Shown piece by piece: positions 1-8,339 of a DNA stretch of 64,000 nt. Each line of letters opens with the position of its first letter. Position 1 is the stretch's first letter. Origin of the DNA: CAIKMD01 sp963702925. Its GTDB lineage: Bacteria > Pseudomonadota > Alphaproteobacteria > ATCC43930 > CGMCC-115725. The stretch is from NCBI GenBank assembly GCA_963702925.1, contig OY969771.1, forward strand, positions 4,154,001 to 4,218,000, read 5' to 3'. Both the position numbers and the translations under genes were made by a program. The notes under the pieces were generated by a model. It saw only the letters and a program-made list of their open reading frames with translations. It was not told the DNA's origin and ran no database searches.

Positions 1-1175
1 AAGGCGCCGCGATCCGCGACGCCGCGGGCAAGAAGGTCGAGCGGGCGGTGAAGGAAACCGCGCTGTCGGGCGCTTCTACCGGCAAAGGCAACCACGCCCA
101 TTACATGAAAAAGGAAATCTTCGAACAGCCGGCGGTGATGGGCGACACGCTGAGCGAGCATTTCAACCCGGTGACGCGCACGGTCACCTTGCCGTCTCTG
201 CCGTTCGATCTGGCCGCGATTACGCACGTCACGATCATCGCCTGCGGCACGTCTTATCACGCGGGCTTGGTGGCAAAATACTGGATCGAGCAATTGGCGC
301 GCGTGCCGGTCGAGGTCGATATCGCCTCGGAATTCCGCTACCGCGCGGCGGACATGCCGAAAGGCGGGCTGGCATTGTTCATCTCGCAATCGGGCGAGAC
401 CGCCGACACTTTGGCGGCCTTGCGCTATGCGCGCAGCCAAGGGCAATACATCGTCGCGGTGGTGAACCAGCCGGAAAGCTCGATCGCGCGCGAATCCGAT
501 GCCGTGCTCGCGACCCATGCGGGACCGGAGATCGGCGTCGCCTCGACCAAGGCCTTCACGACGCAGCTGATGGTGCTCGCTTGCCTGGCGATTGCGCTGG
601 CGCGCGCGCGCGGGAAGATCGATGCGGCGAAGGAAGCGGCGCTCTCGACCGCTTTGACCGAAGTGCCGTCGCGCGCGAGCGAGGTGCTCAACCATGACGA
701 GCGCATCGCCGCGATGGCGCCGTGGTTCGCCCGCGCGCGCGATGTGCTTTATCTCGGCCGCGGCACGGCCTATCCTTTGGCGCTCGAAGGCGCCTTGAAG
801 CTCAAGGAAATCTCCTACATCCACGCCGAAGGCTATGCCGCCGGCGAGATGAAGCACGGGCCGATCGCGCTGATCGACGACCGCGTGCCGATCGTGGTGC
901 TGGCGCCGCGCGATGCGCTGTTCGAGAAGACCTTATCGAACGTGCAGGAGGTCTTGGCGCGCGGCGGCAAGGTGGTAATGATCTCCGACCGCGAAGGCTT
1001 GGCGCGGCTCGACGGACAGCTCACCTATGCGATCGAAGTGCCGACTTGCGATCCGTTCGTTGCGCCGTTGCTTTATGCCATTCCGGCGCAGCTTCTCGCC
1101 TATCACGTCGCAGTCGCCAAAGGCACCGATGTCGATCAGCCGCGCAACCTCGCCAAAAGCGTGACGGTGGAGTAG
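1..1175 (+). CDS. glmS: Glutamine--fructose-6-phosphate aminotransferase, C-terminal part (5' end outside window)
   Basis: Makes glucosamine-6-phosphate from fructose-6-phosphate and glutamine in the cytoplasm, the entry step to peptidoglycan and LPS amino sugars. The reading frame is open from base 3, so the GTG at 48 is internal and the N-terminal glutaminase domain lies upstream of the window. Two SIS sugar-isomerase domains are visible. The first has ACGTSYHA, SQSGET and ASTKAFT; the second has YLGRGTAYPLALEGALKLKE and EMKHGP. The protein ends in the family signature PRNLAKSVTVE, so the C-terminus is complete. It converges with the MFS gene downstream, 15 nt between stop codons. Confidence 0.96.
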   Translation, partial: GAAIRDAAGKKVERAVKETALSGASTGKGNHAHYMKKEIFEQPAVMGDTLSEHFNPVTRTVTLPSLPFDLAAITHVTIIACGTSYHAGLVAKYWIEQLARVPVEVDIASEFRYRAADMPKGGLALFISQSGETADTLAALRYARSQGQYIVAVVNQPESSIARESDAVLATHAGPEIGVASTKAFTTQLMVLACLAIALARARGKIDAAKEAALSTALTEVPSRASEVLNHDERIAAMAPWFARARDVLYLGRGTAYPLALEGALKLKEISYIHAEGYAAGEMKHGPIALIDDRVPIVVLAPRDALFEKTLSNVQEVLARGGKVVMISDREGLARLDGQLTYAIEVPTCDPFVAPLLYAIPAQLLAYHVAVAKGTDVDQPRNLAKSVTVE

Positions 1176-1190
1176 GGCGGGCAGGAAAAG

Positions 1191-2552
1191 CTACGGGCTT
1201 ACTTCCTCGAGCACGCGCTGGCGGGTTTCGACCATGAACACGGCTGCGACGCCGCCGATCAGCGCCACGATCGACATCGCGAAGAACACGCCGCCGATGC
1301 CGTAAGAGGGCAGCACGAAGCCGACCATGAGCGGCCCGACCGTCGCGGCGATGCGCAGCCAGAAGGTCGCCCAGCTGAGGCCCAAAGCGCGCATGCGCGT
1401 CGGATAGATTTCGGCCGTGTAAAGAAAGATGCTCATGCTGACCGAACCGGTCCACAGCGTGGTGAAACCGTAACCGAGCACCATGCCGAACGCCGTTGCC
1501 GACCCGACCGCCCACAGTTCGATCAGCCCCGCCAACACCAAGATGTAAGCGCCGATAAACCAAAGGCGCCGCCCGGTGCGGTCGATCAGCAAGGCGCACA
1601 GGATCGCGCCGAGCACGGTGCCGAGCGGGGCCGCGACCGCGTAGTTGAGCGATTGCTGCAAGCTTAGATGATAGACTTCTCGGTAGAGCGTCGGGACCCA
1701 GCTCTGCATGCCTTGCGAAATGAGATAGGTCGAGGCCCACAAGACCCAGACCAGCAATGTGCGCCGTCGGTACTGGCCTTGAAAAAGCTCTTGCCAGCGC
1801 GTGCGCGCGCCGGTCTTTGCCATTTTAAAGTCGGCCGGCGGCGGCAAAACCCGCTCGCCATTGCGCGAGACGATGCGTTCGATCTCGGTAAGGATCTTGT
1901 CGGCTTCGTCGAGCCTTCCTTTGCTGGCGAGCCAGCGCGGCGATTCCGGACAATAACGCCGCAGCGCCAGGGCCAGAAGCGCCGGCACCGCGCCGACGAT
2001 GAACATCGATTGCCAGCCCAGGCTCGGCACGATTGCGGCGCCGACGATGCCGGCGCCGAGCAAGCCGACGGGAAAGATGATCTGGTAAGAAAGGAATGAG
2101 CCGCCGCGCCGGTCGGCGCGCAGAATCTCACTGATATAGGCGCTGGCCACGGGTATTTCGCCGCCCAACCCGATGCCTTCGATGAAGCGGCACCAGGCCA
2201 GTTCCTGGTAATTGGTGGTGAAGGCGCAGGCGAGGCTCATCACCGCGTAGATCGCGATGGTGATACGCGCCGCCGAGGTGCGGCCGACCCGTTCGGCCAC
2301 CCAGCCGAAAATCAGCGCGCCCAGGGCCTGGCCGAGATTGGCGATCGAAATCAGCCCGCCGACGTTTTGCGGCGGGATGTGCCATAGGCGAACAAGGACG
2401 GGAAGCACATAGGCGGTGGCGAGGGCGTCGAACCCGTCGAAGAAGATCGCCGCGCCCAAAAAGGCGCTGACTGTGATGTGCCAACGTGAATAAGGCAGCC
2501 GCTCGAGCCGCGCGGCAATGGTCTGCTCGTTGAGCGGCAAGGCTCCAGCCAT
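1191..2552 (-). CDS. MFS transporter, aromatic-acid/sugar-porter type
   Basis: About 453 aa, the usual length for a 12-helix major facilitator of the inner membrane. Early hydrophobic helices, a GWVAERVGRT loop (the MFS loop 2-3 signature) and a central cytoplasmic loop of about 60 residues between helices 6 and 7 are visible. The N-terminal FFDGFDALATAYVLP resembles the aromatic acid:H+ symporter branch, whose members take up protocatechuate or benzoate-type acids. Three consecutive ATG codons lie at 2558, 2555 and 2552. The GGGGA just before them best fits the last. The divergent neighbour is a fumarylacetoacetate-hydrolase-family enzyme, which supports an aromatic-acid uptake role; the substrate is inferred. 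Confidence 0.85.
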   Translation of the reverse strand: MAGALPLNEQTIAARLERLPYSRWHITVSAFLGAAIFFDGFDALATAYVLPVLVRLWHIPPQNVGGLISIANLGQALGALIFGWVAERVGRTSAARITIAIYAVMSLACAFTTNYQELAWCRFIEGIGLGGEIPVASAYISEILRADRRGGSFLSYQIIFPVGLLGAGIVGAAIVPSLGWQSMFIVGAVPALLALALRRYCPESPRWLASKGRLDEADKILTEIERIVSRNGERVLPPPADFKMAKTGARTRWQELFQGQYRRRTLLVWVLWASTYLISQGMQSWVPTLYREVYHLSLQQSLNYAVAAPLGTVLGAILCALLIDRTGRRLWFIGAYILVLAGLIELWAVGSATAFGMVLGYGFTTLWTGSVSMSIFLYTAEIYPTRMRALGLSWATFWLRIAATVGPLMVGFVLPSYGIGGVFFAMSIVALIGGVAAVFMVETRQRVLEEVSP

Positions 2553-2755
2553 CATCATTCCCCAAATTGCGGCCGGGATTATGCCATCGCGTGCGCGGGA
2601 TGGAAGGGCGCAAGCTCGGAAATCTCGGCATTTACCATGCGCCGTTGTCGCACCGCGCGCCGCGCGACGAAGCCGGGCAAAATCAGGCGCCTCTTGCCCG
2701 GCGCGACGTCTTTCGTCAATCTCGGCGCCAGAAATCTAATTCAGGGAGGATTCAC

Positions 2756-3697
2756 GTGAGACTCATTTCCTATCGCCAGAACGGTCAGGCCGGCATCGGC
2801 GTCATGGTCGACGAGCAGAGCTTCGTCGCGCTTTCGAAAGTTGCGCCCGAACTGCCGCGCAGCATGAAGGCGTTGATCGAAATGGAAGGCGGCTTTGCGA
2901 AGGCCGCCACGGCGGTCAAGGGCAAGAAGCCCGATCTGCGTTTGAACGACGTGACGCTCGATCCAGTGATCCCCGACCCGCAAGCGATCTGGTGCCTCGC
3001 GCTCAATTACAAGCTTCATGTCGAGGAGACCGGCCTGACCACCTCGGCGAAGTTCCCGCAGATCTTTCTGCGTATGCCGTGCACCCAAGTCGGCCATTTG
3101 CGGCCGATCCTCTGTCCCGACCCTGCGGTCGCCCGGAAATACGAATATGAGGGCGAGCTCGCCGTCATCATCGGCAAGGGCGGCCGCCACATTCCGCCGG
3201 AGCGCGCGCTCGATCACGTCGCCGGCTATTCCTGCTACAACGAAGGCTCGGTGCGCGAATACCAAAGCCACAACCGGCAATTCGGCCTCGGCAAGAATTT
3301 CGAGCAATCGGGCAGCTTCGGGCCTTGGCTGATGACGCCGGATGAATTCGGCGATCCCGGCAAGCACCGCATCATCACGCGCGTCAACGGCATCGAGCGC
3401 CAGAACGCGACCACCGATCTGATGGTGTTCGACGTGGCGCATCTCATCAATTATCTCTCGCAAGGTTATTACCTGCGTCCGGGCGACGTGATCGTGTCGG
3501 GCTCGCCCGGCTCCTTGCCGCCGCATTCCGGCGAAACGCCGCCGCCCAATACCGGCGGGGTCTATGTGCCGGGTATGGTGCAGATGAAGCCGGGCGATGT
3601 CTGCGAGGTGGAAATCTCAGGGCTCGGCATTTTGCGCAACCCGGTGGCGGCCGACGCGCCGGCAAAATACCAGACCCGCCTTTACACGCCCGAGTAG
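2756..3697 (+). CDS. Fumarylacetoacetate hydrolase family protein
   Basis: A 313-aa FAH-fold enzyme. The family hydrolyses or decarboxylates 2-oxo-acid products at the end of aromatic-ring degradation, using a divalent metal in the cytoplasm. The C-terminal catalytic domain shows the acidic metal-binding segment KYEYEGELAVIIGKGG and a late GDVIVSGSPGS stretch typical of the family. A longer open frame begins at 2567, but GGGAGGA at 2744-2750 followed by GTG at 2756 gives the convincing start. Divergent from the MFS transporter; the pair looks like a small uptake/catabolism unit. The exact substrate cannot be read from sequence. Confidence 0.85.
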   Translation: MRLISYRQNGQAGIGVMVDEQSFVALSKVAPELPRSMKALIEMEGGFAKAATAVKGKKPDLRLNDVTLDPVIPDPQAIWCLALNYKLHVEETGLTTSAKFPQIFLRMPCTQVGHLRPILCPDPAVARKYEYEGELAVIIGKGGRHIPPERALDHVAGYSCYNEGSVREYQSHNRQFGLGKNFEQSGSFGPWLMTPDEFGDPGKHRIITRVNGIERQNATTDLMVFDVAHLINYLSQGYYLRPGDVIVSGSPGSLPPHSGETPPPNTGGVYVPGMVQMKPGDVCEVEISGLGILRNPVAADAPAKYQTRLYTPE

Positions 3698-3705
3698 GAC
3701 GGCTG

Positions 3706-3729
3706 GGCGGCGCCGTTCACGGCGCCGCC
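3706..3729. terminator. GC-rich hairpin between convergent genes
   Basis: A perfect 10-bp inverted repeat (3706-3715 and 3720-3729) with a TTCA tetraloop sits between the stop at 3697 on the plus strand and the stop of the minus-strand gene. The loop contains that gene's stop codon. There is no T-run on either side, so it could be a bidirectional terminator or an mRNA-stabilising stem. Confidence 0.5.
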
Positions 3730-4019
3730 GGATGCCGGACAAGGCCGCGCAAAATCGCGACGCCCAACACGGTTTCGCTATCGGTTTCAGGGTTGGAAGG
3801 CGCGATTTCGGGTGGCGGTGGTGCAAAGGCCAGCGTGACCGGCGGCGTATCCGAAGCATCGCCGCGGGTGCAATACAATCCCACCGGGACGTGCGCGCCG
3901 GGCAGGGATGCCGCGCTATCGCTCTGCGCTGCGGCATCGGCCGACTTCGCCGCAGCGGCCGGCGGCATCGACGCAAGACCGCCCGCCAGCAGCAAGGCGA
4001 TAACCCGTGCGCCACTCAT
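3717..4019 (-). CDS. Small secreted protein of unknown function
   Basis: About 100 aa. The start at 4019 gives a clear signal peptide (VIALLLAGGLASMPPAAAA) with an Ala-rich cleavage region. The mature part is Ala/Pro-rich with a single Cys (GLYCTRG) and a PPPPE stretch. An in-frame ATG at 4034 is also possible. It lies 28 nt downstream of the next minus-strand gene and may be co-transcribed with it. I do not recognise a family. Confidence 0.55.
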   Translation of the reverse strand: MSGARVIALLLAGGLASMPPAAAAKSADAAAQSDSAASLPGAHVPVGLYCTRGDASDTPPVTLAFAPPPPEIAPSNPETDSETVLGVAILRGLVRHPAAP

Positions 4020-4047
4020 GGTTTGCCGGCACATGGGCGCGGCGCGG

Positions 4048-4314
4048 TCATGCCACCGCGACCATGTAGAAATAGCCTGGATCGTCGGTGCAGGTGCCGA
4101 GGTTTTCCAGCAGCCAGGTCTCGGCTTCCTCGATCTGCTCTTCGGCAAAATCGCCGCCGAACGCCCAGGCGACGCAAGGCCAATCCATATCGTTGTCGAC
4201 CACGACAACATTGTCCTCGTCGCGCGTATAGAACGATCCGTCGGACCGTTGCCGCGCCAGGATAAAGCCATTCGGCGCAAAGCCGGGGTCGCGCATCAAT
4301 TTGATGGTCGCCAT
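4048..4314 (-). CDS. Small acidic protein of unknown function (88 aa)
   Basis: Starts MATIKLMRDP at 4314, preceded by a GGGAGAAG ribosome site about 8 nt upstream, so the longer frame to 4380 is not needed. The protein is acidic, with EDNVVVVDNDMDWPC and EEQIEEAETWL segments, no signal peptide and no membrane segment. It looks like a compact cytoplasmic domain. The family is not recognised. Divergent from the DUF2237 gene at 4523. Confidence 0.6.
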   Translation of the reverse strand: MATIKLMRDPGFAPNGFILARQRSDGSFYTRDEDNVVVVDNDMDWPCVAWAFGGDFAEEQIEEAETWLLENLGTCTDDPGYFYMVAVA

Positions 4315-4522
4315 CGGAACTCTTCTCCCGCTCGCCGGTTGCGGTCGTTCCGTCACGGCACGCCGAAACCTTTCTTTCACTCTAATCGAAGCTTCGTGGT
4401 TGAGAAATGCTTCTCATGCATAGGAGCGATGAGAACAAATAAGAAACAATTAACCCTTGTGCAGCGCAGCGTCGATTCGCCTATGCTCGCGCTTATCGAC
4501 GATCCATTCGGCCGGAGAACCC

Positions 4523-4924
4523 ATGCCTCTCGATACCAGCGGCGGCGGGCGGCGCCGTCCTTCGCTCAACGTACTCGGCGGCAAGCTCGAGGATTGCTCG
4601 CTGCGTCCTTTGACGGGATTCTATCGCAATGGTTGCTGCGACACCGGGATCGAGGATGCGGGCAGCCACACGGTCTGCGTGGTCGCGACCGCCGAGTTTC
4701 TCGCCTTCTCCAAGGCGCGCGGCAACGACCTCTCGACGCCGCTGCCGGATTATGGCTTTCCCGGCCTGGCGCCCGGCGATCGCTGGTGCCTGTGCGCGCC
4801 GCGTTGGCAGGAAGCCCTCGAAGCGGGCAGTGCGCCGCGCGTGGTCTTGCGGGCAACCCATCAAGGCGCGCTCGATTATTGCTCGCTCGACGATCTGAAG
4901 CGCTTTGCCGTGGATTTGATCTAG
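4523..4924 (+). CDS. DUF2237 family protein
   Basis: A 133-aa cytoplasmic protein. It has the conserved DUF2237 core: NVLGG, an early Cys (LEDCSL), TGFYRNGCC, then HTVCVVAT, FL.FSK.RGNDLSTP, GD.WCLCA.RW and a C-terminal HQGALDYCSLDDLK. The many conserved Cys and Trp residues are typical. The ATG at 4523 follows GGAG at 4514-4517. The family is widespread in proteobacteria and has no established biochemical function. Confidence 0.85.
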   Translation: MPLDTSGGGRRRPSLNVLGGKLEDCSLRPLTGFYRNGCCDTGIEDAGSHTVCVVATAEFLAFSKARGNDLSTPLPDYGFPGLAPGDRWCLCAPRWQEALEAGSAPRVVLRATHQGALDYCSLDDLKRFAVDLI

Positions 4925-5057
4925 CGCTTAAGCGGAGCCGCCTTGGCACCGGTCTTGCGTCATTTGCGTCAGGTCAAGGCTGCCGGCCCGGCGTCATTAT
5001 AGCGTCATTAAACTGGGCTTTTGTTCGGCAGGGGGCTGAAACAGGAGGCGCAAGAGA

Positions 5058-6875
5058 GTGAGCGAAGGAAGTTCCGCCATCGTCGGGGGCCTCGATCCAT
5101 CGGCGAGCGCAGCCGGCGCGAAGGTTGCGACGCCGCCGGATCCTGACCCGGTGCCGCTTTCGTTCGAATCCTTCGATCGTGCGGCGCGCGCCCTGACTGC
5201 CCGTGCAACGCAGGGTATCTCGCCTTACGGGGTGTTCGCGGCTTGGTACGATTGGGCTGCGCATCTGGCGGGCGCGCCGGGCCGTCAGATGGAATTGGCG
5301 CTCGAGGCGCAAGTCCTTGCGACGCGCGTCGTGCGCTTTGCCTTCGGACTCGCGACCGGCGAAGCCGTGAAGCCGCCCTTCGCGCCGCGTGCGCAAGACC
5401 ATCGCTTCACCGACCCAGGCTGGGCGCGGACGCCCTACCTGTTCTGGCAGCAGGCCTTTCTCGCGCAAGAGGAATGGTGGCGCGCAGCGACGCGCCAGGT
5501 GCATGGCATGACGCCGGAGAATGCGGCGCGGACCAGCTTCGCGGCCATGCAGCTTCTCGACGTGGTGTCGCCCTCGAATGTGCCCTGGCTCAATCCGGCG
5601 GTTGTCCGGCGCACGATCGAGCAGGGGGGTGCCAATTTCGGCCGCGGCGCGCGCAACTTCTTCGATGACGCGTTGCGTGCCGTGACGATGCAGCATGCCG
5701 AGCCGCCGCCGGGCTTCCGCATCGGCGAGGATCTGGCGGTCACGCCGGGCGAAGTGATCTACCGCAACGACTTGATGGAACTCATTCAATATCGCGCCCA
5801 GACCGATACCGTCCATCCCGAGCCGATCCTGATCGTGCCCGCCTGGATCATGAAATATTACATTCTCGATCTGCGGCCGCAGAATTCTCTGGTGCATTAT
5901 CTCGTCGAGCGCGGCTTTACCGTGTTCATGATCTCGTGGCGCAATCCGACCGAAGACGATCGCGACATCGCCTTCGATGCCTATCGCACGCAAGGCATCA
6001 TGGCGGCGCTCGATGCCGTCACGGCTATCGTGCCGGGGCGAAAGGTCCATGCTTGCGGCTACTGCCTGGGCGGGACGATGTTGGCGATCGCGGCCGCGAC
6101 GATGGCGCGCGATAATGACGACCGGCTGGCGAGCATTACGTTGCTGGCGGCGCAGACCGATTTCAGCGAGTCCGGCGAGCTCATGCTGTTCGTCGACGAG
6201 AGCCAGATCGCTTTCCTCGAGGACATGATGTGGGATCAGGGGGTGCTGGACAGCAAGCAGATGGCGGGCGCCTTTAACCTGCTGCGCTCGAACGACCTGA
6301 TCTGGTCGAAGATGGTGCACGAATATATGCTCGGCGAGCGCGAAAAACCGAGCGATCTTCTGGTTTGGAATGCCGACCAGACGCGTATGCCCTATCGCAT
6401 GCATTCGCAGTATTTGCGCGGCCTTTTCCTCGAGAACCGCCTCACTGCCGGGCGCTATGCGGTCGAAGGAAAGGTTATCGCACTCAAGGACATCGAAGCG
6501 CCGATGTTCGTCGTCGGCACCGAAACCGATCACATCGCGCCTTGGCGTTCTGTCTACAAAGTGCAGCTTTTCACCGACAACGCGTTGACGTTTCTGCTGA
6601 CGACCGGCGGGCACAATGCGGGCGTCGTTTCCGAGCCCGGCCATCCCGGGCGGCATTATCACATCGCCACGCGATGGCCGGGCGATCGCTACATCGATTC
6701 CGACACCTGGCTTGCGCGCGCCGGCACGGCGGAAGGCTCGTGGTGGCCGGAATGGGCAGCATGGCTTGAGGCGCGCGGCAGTCCCGAGCGCATCGGCCTG
6801 CCCTATATCGGCGAGGTCACGCGCGGCTTGGTCGCGCTCATGCCGGCGCCCGGCCTTTACGTGCATCAGCGCTAA
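5058..6875 (+). CDS. phaC: Class I poly(3-hydroxyalkanoate) synthase
   Basis: Polymerises (R)-3-hydroxyacyl-CoA into PHA storage polymer on cytoplasmic granules. At 605 aa it has the class I length. The lipase-like box GYCLGG carries the nucleophile Cys336. The catalytic Asp491 (ETDHIAPW) and His519 (GGHNAG) complete the triad. The tryptophan-rich segment WWPEWAAW near the end is also typical. It starts with GTG behind AGGAGG at 5043-5048. No phaA, phaB or phaR lies beside it; the next gene is a small Ala-rich secreted protein. Confidence 0.95.
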   Translation: MSEGSSAIVGGLDPSASAAGAKVATPPDPDPVPLSFESFDRAARALTARATQGISPYGVFAAWYDWAAHLAGAPGRQMELALEAQVLATRVVRFAFGLATGEAVKPPFAPRAQDHRFTDPGWARTPYLFWQQAFLAQEEWWRAATRQVHGMTPENAARTSFAAMQLLDVVSPSNVPWLNPAVVRRTIEQGGANFGRGARNFFDDALRAVTMQHAEPPPGFRIGEDLAVTPGEVIYRNDLMELIQYRAQTDTVHPEPILIVPAWIMKYYILDLRPQNSLVHYLVERGFTVFMISWRNPTEDDRDIAFDAYRTQGIMAALDAVTAIVPGRKVHACGYCLGGTMLAIAAATMARDNDDRLASITLLAAQTDFSESGELMLFVDESQIAFLEDMMWDQGVLDSKQMAGAFNLLRSNDLIWSKMVHEYMLGEREKPSDLLVWNADQTRMPYRMHSQYLRGLFLENRLTAGRYAVEGKVIALKDIEAPMFVVGTETDHIAPWRSVYKVQLFTDNALTFLLTTGGHNAGVVSEPGHPGRHYHIATRWPGDRYIDSDTWLARAGTAEGSWWPEWAAWLEARGSPERIGLPYIGEVTRGLVALMPAPGLYVHQR

Positions 6876-6954
6876 GCGGCGGGCCATTGGCCAAGAGCTG
6901 GCGCTTCAGGCTAGACTGCAGCGCCAGCCGGGTCCAATGAGGGAGATGATGCCC

Positions 6955-7317
6955 ATGCTTCGCTCCGAGTTTGCAGCCCTTGCCGCAGCGGCGGCGCTGG
7001 GCATGCTTGCCGTGGTGGCGCCGGTGCGCGGCGATGATCTTGGGGACAAGCTCGCGCCCGTGGGCGAAGCGATCAAGAAAGGCGCGGAGGATACCGGCAC
7101 CGCCATCAAGAGCAGCGCGCAAAGCATCGGCGCGAGCATTCAGCAGCATTCGGCGCCGGTCGTCGCTGCCGTGAAGACCGGTGCTCAGAATGCGGGTACA
7201 GAGATCAAGCAGGGCGCGGCCGAAACCGGCAATTTTGTCGATCGCTCGACCCAAGGCGCGCGCGAGGACGCCGGCAGCTTCTTCAAGAAGATCGGCGATT
7301 TCTTCTCCGGCAAATGA
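6955..7317 (+). CDS. Small exported Ala/Gly-rich amphipathic protein
   Basis: About 120 aa. An N-terminal signal peptide (FAALAAAAALGMLAVVAPVRG) is followed by a series of short amphipathic stretches such as AIKKGAEDTGTAIKSSAQ and AGTEIKQGAAETGNFVDRS, and a basic/aromatic tail FFKKIGDFFSGK. In-frame ATGs at 6937, 6946 and 6949 precede 6955; GGGAG at 6941-6945 best fits 6955. It lies 79 nt after phaC. The pattern recalls LEA-like or phasin-like helices, but the signal peptide argues for the periplasm. Family not recognised. Confidence 0.6.
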   Translation: MLRSEFAALAAAAALGMLAVVAPVRGDDLGDKLAPVGEAIKKGAEDTGTAIKSSAQSIGASIQQHSAPVVAAVKTGAQNAGTEIKQGAAETGNFVDRSTQGAREDAGSFFKKIGDFFSGK

Positions 7318-7350
7318 GCCTACGCCGCTCCATCGCCGCAGAAGGCGATC

Positions 7351-7632
7351 CTACTGCTGCGTGACCTGGCCTTTGGAGTCGACCGTGACATCAACTCTTT
7401 TGCCATCCTTGCGCGCCGACCCGATCCAACTCCCTGCATTCAGGGCAGAGGGCATCAATACGCCTTGCGTATAGCCGTTGTCCCGTAAGGCCTGCATTGC
7501 GTCATGCAAGGACTTGGAATTGGCGGCCGCGTCGGCATCGGGCGGACGCTCGGTCAGGGTTTGCGCCGATGACATCGTGGCCGGCGCCAGCAAGATGGCC
7601 GCGACCAAGAGCGAAACAATCCGAGCCGTCAT
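7351..7632 (-). CDS. Small secreted protein, unknown function (93 aa)
   Basis: Has a signal peptide (VSLLVAAILLAPATMSSAQ) and a mature domain of about 70 aa. The helix LHDAMQALRDNGYTQGVLMP is followed by a beta-rich GSWIGSARKDGKRVDVTVDSKGQV, the helix-then-strands layout seen in PepSY-like secreted proteins. The resemblance is structural, by eye, and no family assignment is secure. Convergent with the preceding gene at 7317. Confidence 0.6.
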   Translation of the reverse strand: MTARIVSLLVAAILLAPATMSSAQTLTERPPDADAAANSKSLHDAMQALRDNGYTQGVLMPSALNAGSWIGSARKDGKRVDVTVDSKGQVTQQ

Positions 7633-7796
7633 GGGCGGAAGCTCCTATGCCGGACGGAAGCGCGAGCCGCGCCGCCGCGAGCATCCGAGATCAATGTGTC
7701 AACGATGACACGACACTACCCAAGCTTCGCCCGCCTGTCCATCGAAGAAGTATTTGATTTTTAAGGTTAACTGCCGCATCCGGCGCGCTTTTCCGG

Positions 7797-8117
7797 TCAG
7801 TGCCGACCGCGATCGAAATCGTGTCCGCGATCGCCCCGATCGTGATCGCGGCCGCCGAACTGGAAGCTCAAACCAAAAGCCGGATAAGACGGATAAGGCG
7901 CGTAATAATAGGCTGGGGGCGGTGGCGGCGCGGCGTAGTAATAGGAATAGCCGCTCAAGGGATAGCAGCCATATCCGGCAAGGAAATAATAGCCGGGCGG
8001 GCAAACATAAGTCTGCGCCGCGGCGGGCGTCGCGCCGCTGGCGCAGACAAAGTCAAGGCCAAGCAGGATGCTTGCCGTGAGCGCGACTTTCGTGAGCAGC
8101 GTTTTACTGTGTTTCAT
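7797..8117 (-). CDS. Tyr/Pro-rich secreted protein (106 aa)
   Basis: Begins MKHSKTLLTKVALTASILLG with a signal peptide ending near PAAAQ. The mature protein opens with a Cys-containing YVCPPGYYFLAGYGCYP segment, then a Tyr/Pro-rich linker and an Asp/Arg/His tail (RDHDRGDRGHDFDRGRH). This composition is common in small proteobacterial cell-envelope proteins. Two Cys could form a disulfide. Function unknown. Confidence 0.6.
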   Translation of the reverse strand: MKHSKTLLTKVALTASILLGLDFVCASGATPAAAQTYVCPPGYYFLAGYGCYPLSGYSYYYAAPPPPPAYYYAPYPSYPAFGLSFQFGGRDHDRGDRGHDFDRGRH

Positions 8118-8339
8118 CGCTTCCTCCAGCCGAGGCGCGAGGGGTGAAGCTTATTCGCTATAATAACGGTTGATATGGGAGGCGAATTCCCCGCCGCAAG
8201 CGCGACCCTGAAGCGGTATCGCAACCGCTAAACCGCGCGGCCGCGAAGTGCCTGGAAATAAGGCATTAATTCTATCGTTACGCATTCGCTCCACGATGAT
8301 GATGCGTCGCAGCGCGGGTTTCCGGAACGGCTCATCACG

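Noticed and set aside
4974..6887. 637-codon open frame antisense to phaC
   Set aside because: Arg/His/Ala-rich shadow frame caused by high GC; the plus strand has full PHA synthase motifs.
6898..6927. Inverted repeat after phaC as terminator
   Set aside because: Only 8 bp with a 14-nt loop and no T tract, and it runs up to the next gene's ribosome site.
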